Origin: JANQIO01 sp036351375
GTDB lineage: Bacteria > Pseudomonadota > Gammaproteobacteria > Pseudomonadales > Halieaceae
DNA: 46,501 bases
Assembly: GCA_036351375.1 (NCBI GenBank)
Contig: JAZBOY010000190.1
Location: 1 to 46,501, forward strand
Direction of reading: 5' to 3'
The position numbers and the translations under genes were made by a program. The notes beneath the pieces were generated by a model, which was given only the letters and a program-made list of their open reading frames with translations, was not told the origin of the DNA and did no database searches. Positions within the stretch are counted from its first letter, which is position 1; every line of letters starts with the position of its first letter. This document shows positions 7,062 through 15,435 of this stretch, in pieces.

Positions 7062-8057
7062 ATGCTTGCACCCTCGAACACCCCTGAATCCCCCATCCAG
7101 GCTATCCGTGCGCCCGTTCTCGACGACGTCGAGGCCGTGAACGCGCTGATCGTGGCCAACCTGGCCTCGGACGTGGGGTTGGTCGAGAACATCGGGCACT
7201 ACATTGTCGAGGCCGGCGGCAAGCGCCTGCGGCCCCTGTTGGCTCTACTGGCGGCGCGCTGCTGCGGCTACCAGGGCGAGGACCACATCAGGTTTGCCGC
7301 GGTGGTTGAGTTCATCCATACCGCGACCCTGCTGCACGACGACGTGGTCGACCTGTCGGCCCTGCGCCGCGGGCGCCCCACCGCCAATGCCGAGTTCGGC
7401 AACGCGCCCAGCGTGCTGGTGGGTGACTTCCTCTACTCGCGCGCGTTCCAGCTCATGGTGGCCATCGGCAACATGGACATCATGCGCGATATGGCCAATA
7501 CCACCAATGAAATCGCCGCCGGCGAAGTGCTGCAGCTGGTGCGCGCCGGAGACCCGTCTACCGGGGAAGACGACTATATGGACGTCATTCGCCGCAAGAC
7601 TGCCATCCTGTTCGCCTCCGCCTGCTACGGCGCCGGGGCACTATGCGAGCGCTTCCAGGAAACCGCCGCACCGCTCGCAAGGTTCGGCAGCGATGTCGGC
7701 ATTGCCTTCCAGATTATCGACGACGTTCTCGACTACGAGGGCGACCCGGCTGTGATGGGCAAGAATGTGGGCGACGACCTGAATGAAGGGAAGCCAACGC
7801 TGCCGCTGATCCACGTGTTGCGAAACGGCAATAGCGCCGAGCGCGAGCTGGTTACCCGCGCCATTCGCGACAAGAACGCCAGCGAGATCGACGCAGTGCT
7901 GGCGGCGGTCAGGCGCAACGGCTCCCTCGACTATGCCCGTAGCCTGGCCACAAGCTACCAGTCCAGCGCGCTGGCCGCGCTCGAGAAATTGCCTGACAAC
8001 ACCTGTCGGGACGCCATGGCGGCGATTGCTCACCTGGCGCTGGCAAGGGACCACTGA
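7062..8057 (+). CDS. ispB: Octaprenyl-diphosphate synthase (trans-isoprenyl diphosphate synthase)
   Basis: A 331-residue prenyl elongase that builds the side chain of ubiquinone from farnesyl diphosphate and isopentenyl diphosphate. The two Asp-rich Mg-binding motifs are DDVVD (93-97) and DDVLD (220-224), and GGKRLRP (52-58) is the isopentenyl-diphosphate-binding motif. E. coli IspB has 323 residues. Final chain length (C40) cannot be read from sequence alone. It is divergent from rplU, as in most gammaproteobacteria. The next gene, pgi, follows after about 65 nt with no terminator. Confidence 0.94.
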   Translation: MLAPSNTPESPIQAIRAPVLDDVEAVNALIVANLASDVGLVENIGHYIVEAGGKRLRPLLALLAARCCGYQGEDHIRFAAVVEFIHTATLLHDDVVDLSALRRGRPTANAEFGNAPSVLVGDFLYSRAFQLMVAIGNMDIMRDMANTTNEIAAGEVLQLVRAGDPSTGEDDYMDVIRRKTAILFASACYGAGALCERFQETAAPLARFGSDVGIAFQIIDDVLDYEGDPAVMGKNVGDDLNEGKPTLPLIHVLRNGNSAERELVTRAIRDKNASEIDAVLAAVRRNGSLDYARSLATSYQSSALAALEKLPDNTCRDAMAAIAHLALARDH

Positions 8058-8122
8058 CGGATCGAATTGCGCTGCCCCCGGGCGCTTCCTATACTCCGGC
8101 AAACGCTTCAGGGATGCAGCAA

Positions 8123-9763
8123 ATGTCAGCTACTGGCGCCAGCCCGGCGCAGTTCCCCCACCCGGCAATCGCCGCCCGGCTCGCGTCTCTGGCGCAGCAG
8201 GACCGCAGCCTCAGCATCAACGCATTGCTCACCGAAGACCCCTCCCGGGTAGAACGCTTCCGCATCGAGGCGGCGGGATGGCAGCTGGACTATTCGCGTC
8301 ACCTGCTGAGCGACGACAGTGTAGCGAGCTTGCTGGAACTCGCCCGCGCCGCCGGTGTACTGGACGACCGCGCGGCGCTGTTTGACGGCAGCCCACTCAA
8401 TCACACGGAACAGCGCGCGGTATTGCATACTCTGCTGCGAGCATCGGCCGCCCCCGCGGGCCTCGAGCAGGAGCATGCGGCAGTGGAGAGCTGCAAGCAG
8501 CGCATGGCCGAGTGGGTGGAGCGCGTGCACGCTGGAAGCCATCGCGGCCACCACGGGGATCCGATCCGTACCATCGTGAATATCGGCATCGGCGGTTCTG
8601 ACCTGGGCCCAAGAATGGTGGTGGATGCACTGGGTGCCTACCGGGTGTCGGGTGTCGAGGTCCGCTTCTGCGCCAATGTCGATCCCGACGACCTGGACGG
8701 CGAGCTGGCGGGCCTCGACCCGCACACGACGCTGTTCATTATCTGCTCGAAAACCCTGCGCACCGAGGAGACCCTGCACAATGCCCGTCGCGCACGGCAG
8801 TGGATGCTGGATGCGGGCGTTCCCGAGACCGGCCTGTCACAGCACTTCCTGGCGGTAAGCACCAATATAGAAGCAGCCCGCGAGTTCGGGATTCCCGAAG
8901 CAAACATCCTCCCCATGTGGGACTGGGTGGGGGGGCGCTTCTCCCTCTGGTCGGCGATCGGCTGGAGCATCGCCTTTGCGGTGGGAATGGAGAAATTCGA
9001 AGAGCTGCTGGCAGGCGCCGAGGCCATGGACCAGCACTTCATCAGTGCGGACGCCGAGCACAACATGCCCCTGTGGTTGAGCCTGCTGGAAATCTGGTAC
9101 GTCAATTTCATGGGCGCCCAGGCCCATGCTGTCATCCCCTACCAGCAGCATCTGGCGCGACTGCCGGCCTTCCTGCAGCAGCTATCCATGGAGAGCAACG
9201 GCAAGTCGGTCAACCATCGCGGTGAAACTGTCGGCTACGCCACGGCCCCGATCCTGTGGGGCGACGCAGGCACCAACGGCCAGCACTCTTTTCATCAGCT
9301 GTTACACCAGGGCACGGTACTGTGCCCGACAGATTTCGTGCTGATCACCGATGACGCTACCGGGCTTGAGGGCAAGCAGCGGCTGCTGGCCAACGGACTC
9401 AGCCAGATGCGGGCGCTGATGCTAGGCAGGGACGAGCCCACTTCCCGCGCCTCCCTCGAGGGGCGAGGCGTGACCGCCGAGCGAGCAGCGGAGCTGGCAC
9501 CGCACCTGGTCATCCCAGGCAACCGCCCCAGCTCAACCCTGAGCTGTCCGAGCCTCACCCCCCACAGCCTGGGCGCCTTGCTGGCCCTGTATGAGCACAA
9601 GACCTTCTGCAGCGGACGCATCTGGGAGATCAACTCTTTCGACCAGTGGGGTGTAGAACTGGGCAAGGAAATGGGCGCGGAAATTCTCGGCGCCCTGCAA
9701 GGCTCCGGCCAGCGCTTTGACGCCTCGACCAACGCCATACTGGATAAATCACATCATGAGTGA
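8123..9763 (+). CDS. pgi: Glucose-6-phosphate isomerase
   Basis: A 546-residue cytosolic enzyme interconverting glucose 6-phosphate and fructose 6-phosphate. Both family signatures are present: DWVGGRFSLWSAIG in the middle and GRIWEINSFDQWGVELGK near the C terminus; GIGGSDLGP marks the phosphate-binding loop. The start at 8123 (MSATGAS) is preferred because AGGG (8110-8113) lies 9 nt upstream. An ATG at 8114 abuts that site and would add three residues. It supplies fructose 6-phosphate for the mannose-nucleotide genes downstream, and its stop overlaps the next gene by 8 nt. Confidence 0.96.
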   Translation: MSATGASPAQFPHPAIAARLASLAQQDRSLSINALLTEDPSRVERFRIEAAGWQLDYSRHLLSDDSVASLLELARAAGVLDDRAALFDGSPLNHTEQRAVLHTLLRASAAPAGLEQEHAAVESCKQRMAEWVERVHAGSHRGHHGDPIRTIVNIGIGGSDLGPRMVVDALGAYRVSGVEVRFCANVDPDDLDGELAGLDPHTTLFIICSKTLRTEETLHNARRARQWMLDAGVPETGLSQHFLAVSTNIEAAREFGIPEANILPMWDWVGGRFSLWSAIGWSIAFAVGMEKFEELLAGAEAMDQHFISADAEHNMPLWLSLLEIWYVNFMGAQAHAVIPYQQHLARLPAFLQQLSMESNGKSVNHRGETVGYATAPILWGDAGTNGQHSFHQLLHQGTVLCPTDFVLITDDATGLEGKQRLLANGLSQMRALMLGRDEPTSRASLEGRGVTAERAAELAPHLVIPGNRPSSTLSCPSLTPHSLGALLALYEHKTFCSGRIWEINSFDQWGVELGKEMGAEILGALQGSGQRFDASTNAILDKSHHE

Positions 9764-11018
9764 GCAGCGCGTTGCTGTACTGGGTCTGGGCTACGTAGGC
9801 CTGCCACTCACCCTCGCCCTGGCTAGACACCAGCCTACCCTCGGCTTTGACGTCAATCCGGACCGCATCGCACAGCTCAAGGCGGGTCATGACAGCAGCG
9901 GCGAAGTCGCTGCCGAAGAACTCGCAGACACCAAAGCGGTATTCACCTCTGATGAAGAGGCCCTGGCCGGGCATGACGTCTTCATCGTCACAGTTCCCAC
10001 GCCCATCGATGCCGACCGCCGCCCTGACCTCCACCCCCTGGGTGCGGCCAGCGGCATGATCGGCGAAGCGCTGCAGCCCGGGAATATCGTCATCTACGAA
10101 TCGACGGTCTATCCGGGCTGCACGGAAGAATACTGCGTGCCTATTCTCGAGCGGGCGTCCGGCCTCAGCTTCAACAAGGATTTCTTCGTAGGCTATAGCC
10201 CGGAACGCATAAACCCTGGAGATTCCGAACGACGCCTGGCCGACATCGTCAAGGTCACCGCGGGCTCTACGCCGGAAACCGCCATTGCAGTAGACGCACT
10301 TTACCGGCGTATCGTCACCGCCGGCACCTTCCCTGTCAGCAGCATCCGTGTCGCCGAGGCGGCCAAGGTAATCGAGAACACCCAGCGCGATGTGAACATC
10401 GCACTTACCAATGAGTTTGCGCAGATTTTCAAATGTCTGGAAATTGATACCGAGGAGGTGCTCGCCGCCGCCGGCAGCAAGTGGAACTTCCTGCCTTTCC
10501 GCCCCGGGCTGGTAGGCGGGCACTGCATCGGTGTGGACCCCTATTACCTGGTACACCGTGCCAACCAGGCGGGCTACTTCCCGGAGATCATCTCGGCGAG
10601 CCGCCGCCTGAATGACCAGATCGGCAAGCAGGTGGCGGCGGAAGTGATGCACCTGATGACCCAGCGGCGCCTGCATGTGGTAGACGCAGAAATCCTGGTA
10701 ATGGGCCTTGCGTTCAAGCCCAACTGCAGCGATATCCGTAACACGCTGGTGGCAGACATCATTCGTGAGCTCGCAAGCTGCAATGCGCGGGTCAGGGTCT
10801 GGGACCCTCTGGTCAATGAAGAAGAGGCACGGACTGAATTTGGCGTGGACCTGATCTCGGCGCCGGCGAACAATTATGACGCCGTGATTCTCGCGGTCGG
10901 TCACGACCAGTTTCGGTCGCTGGGCGCAGACAGTATTCGTGCCTACTGCCGACCCGACGGCGTGCTCTACGACGCCACCTACATCCTCCCTTCAGAGCGG
11001 GTGGACGGCAGGCTTTAG
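9756..11018 (+). CDS. tviB: UDP-N-acetylhexosamine 6-dehydrogenase, TviB/WbpO type
   Basis: A 420-residue NAD-dependent dehydrogenase that oxidises C6 of a UDP-N-acetylhexosamine to a uronic acid, used in Vi-like capsules and O-antigens. The N-terminal GLGYVGLP (10-17) is the NAD-binding loop. YESTVYPGCTEE and VIENTQRD are family motifs, and C257 in GGHCIGVD is the catalytic cysteine. The sequence closely follows Salmonella TviB (KWNFLPFRPGLVGGHCIGVD). Whether the substrate is UDP-GlcNAc or UDP-GalNAc is not decided. ATG 9756 overlaps the pgi end by 8 nt; an upstream ATG in the same frame (9717) lies inside pgi. It converges on manB with a 9-nt gap. Confidence 0.9.
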   Translation: MSEQRVAVLGLGYVGLPLTLALARHQPTLGFDVNPDRIAQLKAGHDSSGEVAAEELADTKAVFTSDEEALAGHDVFIVTVPTPIDADRRPDLHPLGAASGMIGEALQPGNIVIYESTVYPGCTEEYCVPILERASGLSFNKDFFVGYSPERINPGDSERRLADIVKVTAGSTPETAIAVDALYRRIVTAGTFPVSSIRVAEAAKVIENTQRDVNIALTNEFAQIFKCLEIDTEEVLAAAGSKWNFLPFRPGLVGGHCIGVDPYYLVHRANQAGYFPEIISASRRLNDQIGKQVAAEVMHLMTQRRLHVVDAEILVMGLAFKPNCSDIRNTLVADIIRELASCNARVRVWDPLVNEEEARTEFGVDLISAPANNYDAVILAVGHDQFRSLGADSIRAYCRPDGVLYDATYILPSERVDGRL

Positions 11019-11027
11019 CAGGGCTGC

Positions 11028-12377
11028 TCAGCTATCGATTAGCGCCAGCAGTTCGTCTCTTCTGGCTTCCATTAGCTGCTGATCACCGCGGCTCTCCACA
11101 TTGAGCCGCACGACCGGCTCGGTATTGGACATACGAAGATTGAAGCGCCAGTCCGGGTAGCTAACGCTGAGCCCGTCGGTATGATCGACAGCATCAGCGT
11201 CCTCCGCATAGCGCGCTTCCATCGCCGCCAGCAGCGCCGCGGGGTCGTCCACCTCCCTATTGATTTCACCGCTGCAGGGATAGGCCGCCATGCGTTCGGC
11301 CACCAGCTCCGATAGCGGCGCATTGCGTTCGCTGACCATCGCCGCCACCAGCAGCCAGGGAATCATGCCGCTGTCACAATAGGCGAAATCACGGAAGTAG
11401 TGGTGTGCGCTCATTTCGCCACCGTAAAGCGCGTTTTCAGCACGCATGCGCTCCTTGATAAAGGCGTGGCCAGTCTTGCTCTGCACCGCTTCACCCCCGA
11501 ACTGTGCCACCACGTCCAGCGTGTTCCAGGTGAGTCGGGGGTCGTGCACAATTTTGCCGCCACCGGCACTTCGCAGAAAGGCTTCCGCAAGCAGACCTAC
11601 CAGGTAGTAGCCTTCTACAAATTCGCCGCGCTCATCGAAAAAGAAGCAGCGGTCGAAGTCACCGTCCCAGGCGATACCGAGGTCTGCGCCGTGCTCTCGC
11701 ACCGCCTCAGAGGTGATCGCTCGATTCTCCACCAGCAGCGGATTGGGCACGCCGTTGGGAAAGTGCCCGTCCGGCTCGTTCAAAAGCTTGATGAACTCGA
11801 AGGGGAGCCTGCCTTCCAGGCGATCGACTACCAGGCCGGCACCACCATTGCCGGCGTTCACTACCAGCTTCAGCGGTTTCAGCGCCCCCAGGTCCACATA
11901 GGACAACAGGTGCTCAACGTAGGCCCCGGAGGTATCCAAGGCCTGCAGCTCGCCGCGGGAGCTGGGCGCAGGAAAGTCATTGCTCTCTGCCAACTGGCGA
12001 ATGTTATCGAGCCCGCTATCACCGCTGACCGGTCGCGCCCCGGCACGAACAAACTTCATGCCGTTGTAATCCTTGGGGTTGTGACTCGCCGTTACCACGA
12101 TGCCGCCACCAACGCCGGCGTGGTCGGTGGCAAAGTAGATTTCCTCGGTGCCACACAGGCCGATGTCGAATACATCGACGCCGCTGTCTCGCAGCCCTTC
12201 GGTCAGCGCCTGCTTCAGCGCCTCACTACTGAGGCGAATATCGTGCCCTACCACGACGCTGCCGGGCGCTATGACCGTGGCGTAAGCACGGCCAATGCGG
12301 TAGGCAATATCTTCGTTGAGCTGGTCAGGGACGCGGCCTCGAACATCGTAGGCCTTGAAACAGCTCAGTTCACTCAT
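11028..12377 (-). CDS. manB: Phosphomannomutase (ManB/CpsG type)
   Basis: A 449-residue alpha-D-phosphohexomutase converting mannose 6-phosphate to mannose 1-phosphate for GDP-mannose synthesis. All four active-site loops are visible: phosphoserine S98 in TASHNP, metal-binding D238/D240/D242 in DGDFDR, sugar-binding GEMSAHH (320-326), and the phosphate-binding RMSNTEPVVR near the C terminus. The length matches CpsG of E. coli (456). A dual phosphoglucomutase activity is possible. The start at 12377 overlaps the galU stop in an ATGA (12374-12377), so translation is coupled. Upstream ORF residues to 12446 are a galU shadow. Confidence 0.93.
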   Translation of the reverse strand: MSELSCFKAYDVRGRVPDQLNEDIAYRIGRAYATVIAPGSVVVGHDIRLSSEALKQALTEGLRDSGVDVFDIGLCGTEEIYFATDHAGVGGGIVVTASHNPKDYNGMKFVRAGARPVSGDSGLDNIRQLAESNDFPAPSSRGELQALDTSGAYVEHLLSYVDLGALKPLKLVVNAGNGGAGLVVDRLEGRLPFEFIKLLNEPDGHFPNGVPNPLLVENRAITSEAVREHGADLGIAWDGDFDRCFFFDERGEFVEGYYLVGLLAEAFLRSAGGGKIVHDPRLTWNTLDVVAQFGGEAVQSKTGHAFIKERMRAENALYGGEMSAHHYFRDFAYCDSGMIPWLLVAAMVSERNAPLSELVAERMAAYPCSGEINREVDDPAALLAAMEARYAEDADAVDHTDGLSVSYPDWRFNLRMSNTEPVVRLNVESRGDQQLMEARRDELLALIDS

Positions 12378-13207
12378 GCGGGGTCGGAGTAGACGTTCTC
12401 GAATACGTAGTTGGTCGCCTCGACGAAGCCTGTCACGCTGCCGCAATCAAAGCGGCGGCCCTTGAACTTGTAGGCCATCACACAGCCCTTCCTGGCCTGC
12501 GTGAGCAACGCATCGGTAATCTGCACCTCGCCATTCTTTCCGGGCGGTGTCTCTCGGATGATGTCGAAGATGTCCGGGGTGAGGATGTAGCGGCCGATGA
12601 TGGCCAGGTTAGAAGGCGCTTCCCCCTCCGGCGGCTTTTCGACCATGTCGTCTACCCGGTACAGGCCTTCTTTCAGTTCTTCGGCCTTGATGACGCCGTA
12701 CTTGTGGGCCTCCTCCATCGGCACCTCCTGGATGGCGACGATGCTGCAGCGAAACTGCGAGTACAGTTCAGCCATCTGCGACAACACCCCGGGCCCGCCG
12801 TCATTGAGGCACAGGTCGTCCGATAGCACCACGCCGAACGGCTCACTGCCGATCAGCGGTTCGCCGGTGAGAATGGCATGGCCCAGGCCCTTCATCTCGC
12901 GCTGCCGCACCATGGTGAACACACCCTGCTCCAGAACGTTGCGAATGCTGCCCAGGTACACTTCCTTGCCGGTGCCGGCAATCTGGTGTTCGAGCTCGTA
13001 GCTGATGTCAAAATGATCAGCGATGGAGCGTTTGCCGCGGCCGGTAACAAAGGAAATAGTATTCATGCCCGCCTCGATGGCTTCTTCCACGCCGTACTGC
13101 ACGAGCGGCTTGTTGACCACCGGCAGCATCTCCTTGGGCATACTTTTGGTGGCGGGCAGGAAGCGGGTTCCATACCCCGCCACCGGAAATAAGCACTTAT
13201 TGATCAT
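12374..13207 (-). CDS. galU: UTP--glucose-1-phosphate uridylyltransferase
   Basis: A 277-residue enzyme producing UDP-glucose for polysaccharides. The nucleotidyltransferase signature GYGTRFLPATKSMPKEMLP is at 11-29, and VEKP and the C-terminal GRRFDCGSVTGF are family motifs. The length is that of the pseudomonad-type GalU (279), shorter than the E. coli protein. GGGAGAG lies upstream of ATG 13207. It is the middle gene of manC-galU-manB. Confidence 0.95.
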   Translation of the reverse strand: MINKCLFPVAGYGTRFLPATKSMPKEMLPVVNKPLVQYGVEEAIEAGMNTISFVTGRGKRSIADHFDISYELEHQIAGTGKEVYLGSIRNVLEQGVFTMVRQREMKGLGHAILTGEPLIGSEPFGVVLSDDLCLNDGGPGVLSQMAELYSQFRCSIVAIQEVPMEEAHKYGVIKAEELKEGLYRVDDMVEKPPEGEAPSNLAIIGRYILTPDIFDIIRETPPGKNGEVQITDALLTQARKGCVMAYKFKGRRFDCGSVTGFVEATNYVFENVYSDPA

Positions 13208-13273
13208 TTGACTCTCCCTGGCAATATCACTCTGGCGGCACCGCGTGCCAACCCCTCTTCCTAGACCGCTGCG

Positions 13274-14680
13274 TCAGCTGTCACTGCGGCCGTAGATATC
13301 GTCATAGCGCACAATATCGTCCTCGCCAAGATAGGTACCTGACTGGACTTCAATCAATTCAAGCGGAATTCGCCCCGGGTTTACCAACCGGTGTTTATGG
13401 CCCAGGGGAATATACGTTGACTCATCCTCTCCCAGCATAAAGACCTTGTCTTCACAAGTCACTTCAGCGGTGCCAGCCACCACTATCCAGTGTTCGGCCC
13501 GGTGGTGATGCTTCTGCAGCGACAGCTTTCCCCCTGGATTCACAACAATGCGCTTGACCTGGAAACGGTCACCATTGATGAGAGACTCGTAGGAGCCCCA
13601 GGGCCGGTAGACACGCGCATGCAGCCTGGCCTCGTCGCGTTCTCCGGACTTGAGCGCACTGACCAGCCGCTTCACGTTCTGGACGCGGCCTCGTTCAGAA
13701 ATCAGCACAGCATCCGGGGTTTCGACCACTACCAGATTATCAACCCCGGTAGCGGCCAGCAGTCGGGACTCAGCCCGGAGATAGTTGTTGCTACCCTCGT
13801 CGAGCAATACGTCGCCCTGCAACACGTTGCCATTGGCGTCCTTGTTACCGGCCTCCCATAGCGCTGACCAGGCGCCCACATCACTCCAGCCGCAATCAAG
13901 CGGAACCACCGCGCCCAGCTCGGTCTTCTCCATGACGGCGTAATCTATGGAGTCGGCAGGGCAGGACTCAAAGGCAGCCTGCTCAAGTCGTACGAAATCG
14001 AGATCGGTGGCCGCACCAGCCAGTGATGCCTCACAGGCAGAGACCATCTCCGGCGCCAGACGACGTAGTTCGTCGAGGTAGACCTTTGCGCCAAGCAGGA
14101 ACATGCCGCTATTCCAGTAGTAGTCGCCGCTGGCGAGGTAGGTCTTGGCTGTCGCTCCATCCGGCTTTTCGACAAACTCACCGATCACATAGCATTGATC
14201 ATCAAGCGCGTCAGCTCGTCGAATATAACCATAGCCGGTCTCGGGTCGGTCCGGCACCACGCCAAAGGTCACCAGCCTGCCGGCACGCGCCTGCACCTGC
14301 GCGACTTCCACAGCCGCAAGAAAAGCAGCTGTGTCGCTGATCAGGTGATCGGCTGGCAATACCAGCAGCATGGCCGACTCATCCTCCGCCAGCGCGCGCA
14401 GCGCAGCGATGGCAACGGCAGGAGCGGTATTGCGACCCACCGGCTCCAGTACGATTTCGCCGGGGTAGGCTCCATGTACCTGCTCGGCAACGATGAAGCG
14501 GTGCTCTTCGTTGCAGATATACAGTGGACTGGAGTCGGTGACGTCGGCCACACGCGCAACCGTGTCCAACAGCATGGAGTTGTCACTGGCCAGGGGGAGG
14601 AACTGCTTGGGATAGGCCTCGCGGGATACCGGCCAGAGGCGGCTGCCCACACCACCGGAAAGAAGCACTGCCTTTAACAT
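13274..14680 (-). CDS. manC: Mannose-1-phosphate guanylyltransferase / mannose-6-phosphate isomerase
   Basis: A 468-residue bifunctional type II enzyme. The N-terminal half (to about residue 290) is the GDP-mannose pyrophosphorylase, with GGVGSRLWPVSREAYPKQFL at 9-28. The C-terminal half is a cupin isomerase domain with QKHHHRAEHWIVVAGTA and the metal-binding histidines. Together with ManB it takes fructose 6-phosphate to GDP-mannose. ATG 14680 is preceded by AAAAGGATT. It is the first gene of manC-galU-manB, with a candidate promoter at 14735-14762. Confidence 0.95.
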   Translation of the reverse strand: MLKAVLLSGGVGSRLWPVSREAYPKQFLPLASDNSMLLDTVARVADVTDSSPLYICNEEHRFIVAEQVHGAYPGEIVLEPVGRNTAPAVAIAALRALAEDESAMLLVLPADHLISDTAAFLAAVEVAQVQARAGRLVTFGVVPDRPETGYGYIRRADALDDQCYVIGEFVEKPDGATAKTYLASGDYYWNSGMFLLGAKVYLDELRRLAPEMVSACEASLAGAATDLDFVRLEQAAFESCPADSIDYAVMEKTELGAVVPLDCGWSDVGAWSALWEAGNKDANGNVLQGDVLLDEGSNNYLRAESRLLAATGVDNLVVVETPDAVLISERGRVQNVKRLVSALKSGERDEARLHARVYRPWGSYESLINGDRFQVKRIVVNPGGKLSLQKHHHRAEHWIVVAGTAEVTCEDKVFMLGEDESTYIPLGHKHRLVNPGRIPLELIEVQSGTYLGEDDIVRYDDIYGRSDS

Positions 14681-14734
14681 TGGAAATCCTTTTACTCTGG
14701 CGCCGGGACCGGGTTCTGCCCGCTTATCGCCTGA

Positions 14735-14762
14735 TTTTTACTCTCAACGCGGTTGCGCTCAA
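14735..14762 (-). promoter_or_regulatory. possible manC-galU-manB promoter
   Basis: On the minus strand, TTGAGC (14762-14757) and TAAAAA (14740-14735) are separated by 16 nt, about 55 nt before the manC start. The match is moderate. Confidence 0.3.
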
Positions 14763-14832
14763 CCCTGCTGCTGGCGCCAAAAAACATGCGGTTTTTCCGG
14801 GGTTTCGCAAGGCAGCAAAGTTTAACGCACAC

Positions 14833-14860
14833 TGGACATGCGGTCACCAGAGTTTAGAAT
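14833..14860 (+). promoter_or_regulatory. fabA-fabB promoter
   Basis: TGGACA (14833-14838) and TAGAAT (14855-14860) have a 16-nt spacer and one mismatch each to the sigma70 consensus. They end 38 nt before the fabA ATG. An imperfect dyad, CTGG (14832-14835) and CCAG (14847-14850), spans the -35. No recognisable FabR or FadR operator was found, so its meaning is open. Confidence 0.6.
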
Positions 14861-14898
14861 GCAGGTCGCGAACACGCCCCTCAGGACCACCTCTTTTC

Positions 14899-15414
14899 AT
14901 GACCACGCAAAGCAGCTTTTCCAAGGACGATCTCATCGCCTGCGGCCTCGGCGAAATGTTCGGGCCGGGGAACGCACAGCTGCCCATGGACAACATGCTG
15001 ATGATGGACCGTGTGAGCCATATCAGTTCTGAGGGTGGCGCCTACGGCAAGGGCATCATCCAGGCCGAGCTGGATATCAATCCTGAGCTCTGGTTTTTTG
15101 ACTGCCACTTCCGCGGCGACCCGGTGATGCCGGGCTGCCTGGGTCTCGATGCGATGTGGCAGCTGGTCGGCTTCTTTCTCGGCTGGCGCGGCAACCCGGG
15201 CCGCGGTCGTGCCCTGGGGGCGGGTGAAATCAAGTTCACCGGCCAGGTGTTGCCCACTGCAAAGCAGGTGGAGTACACCATCAACGTGAAGCGGGTTATC
15301 GAGCGCAAGCTGGTCATGGGAATTGCCGATGGCGCCATGTCCGTGGACGGCAAGGAAATCTACCTCGCCAAAGACCTGCGTGTCGGCCTGTTTCAGCAAA
15401 CAGACAACTTCTAA
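14899..15414 (+). CDS. fabA: 3-hydroxydecanoyl-ACP dehydratase/isomerase
   Basis: A 171-residue enzyme that dehydrates beta-hydroxydecanoyl-ACP and isomerises trans-2- to cis-3-decenoyl-ACP, the branch point to unsaturated fatty acids. The catalytic pair is in place: H70 (FDCHFRGDPVMPG) and D84 (GCLGLDAMWQL), at the positions known in E. coli FabA (172 aa). The start MTTQSSFSK at 14899 fits that length. The open frame upstream to 14680 crosses the promoter and is rejected. fabB follows after 21 nt. Confidence 0.97.
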   Translation: MTTQSSFSKDDLIACGLGEMFGPGNAQLPMDNMLMMDRVSHISSEGGAYGKGIIQAELDINPELWFFDCHFRGDPVMPGCLGLDAMWQLVGFFLGWRGNPGRGRALGAGEIKFTGQVLPTAKQVEYTINVKRVIERKLVMGIADGAMSVDGKEIYLAKDLRVGLFQQTDNF

Positions 15415-15435
15415 CAGAATCAGCCAGGTATTTTT

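Noticed and set aside
14832..14850. FadR or FabR operator over the fabA promoter
   Set aside because: Only CTGG/CCAG ends pair; the rest of the dyad does not match either consensus well enough to claim.
14680..14898. N-terminal extension of FabA by 73 codons
   Set aside because: The family length and the promoter at 14833-14860 place the start at 14899.
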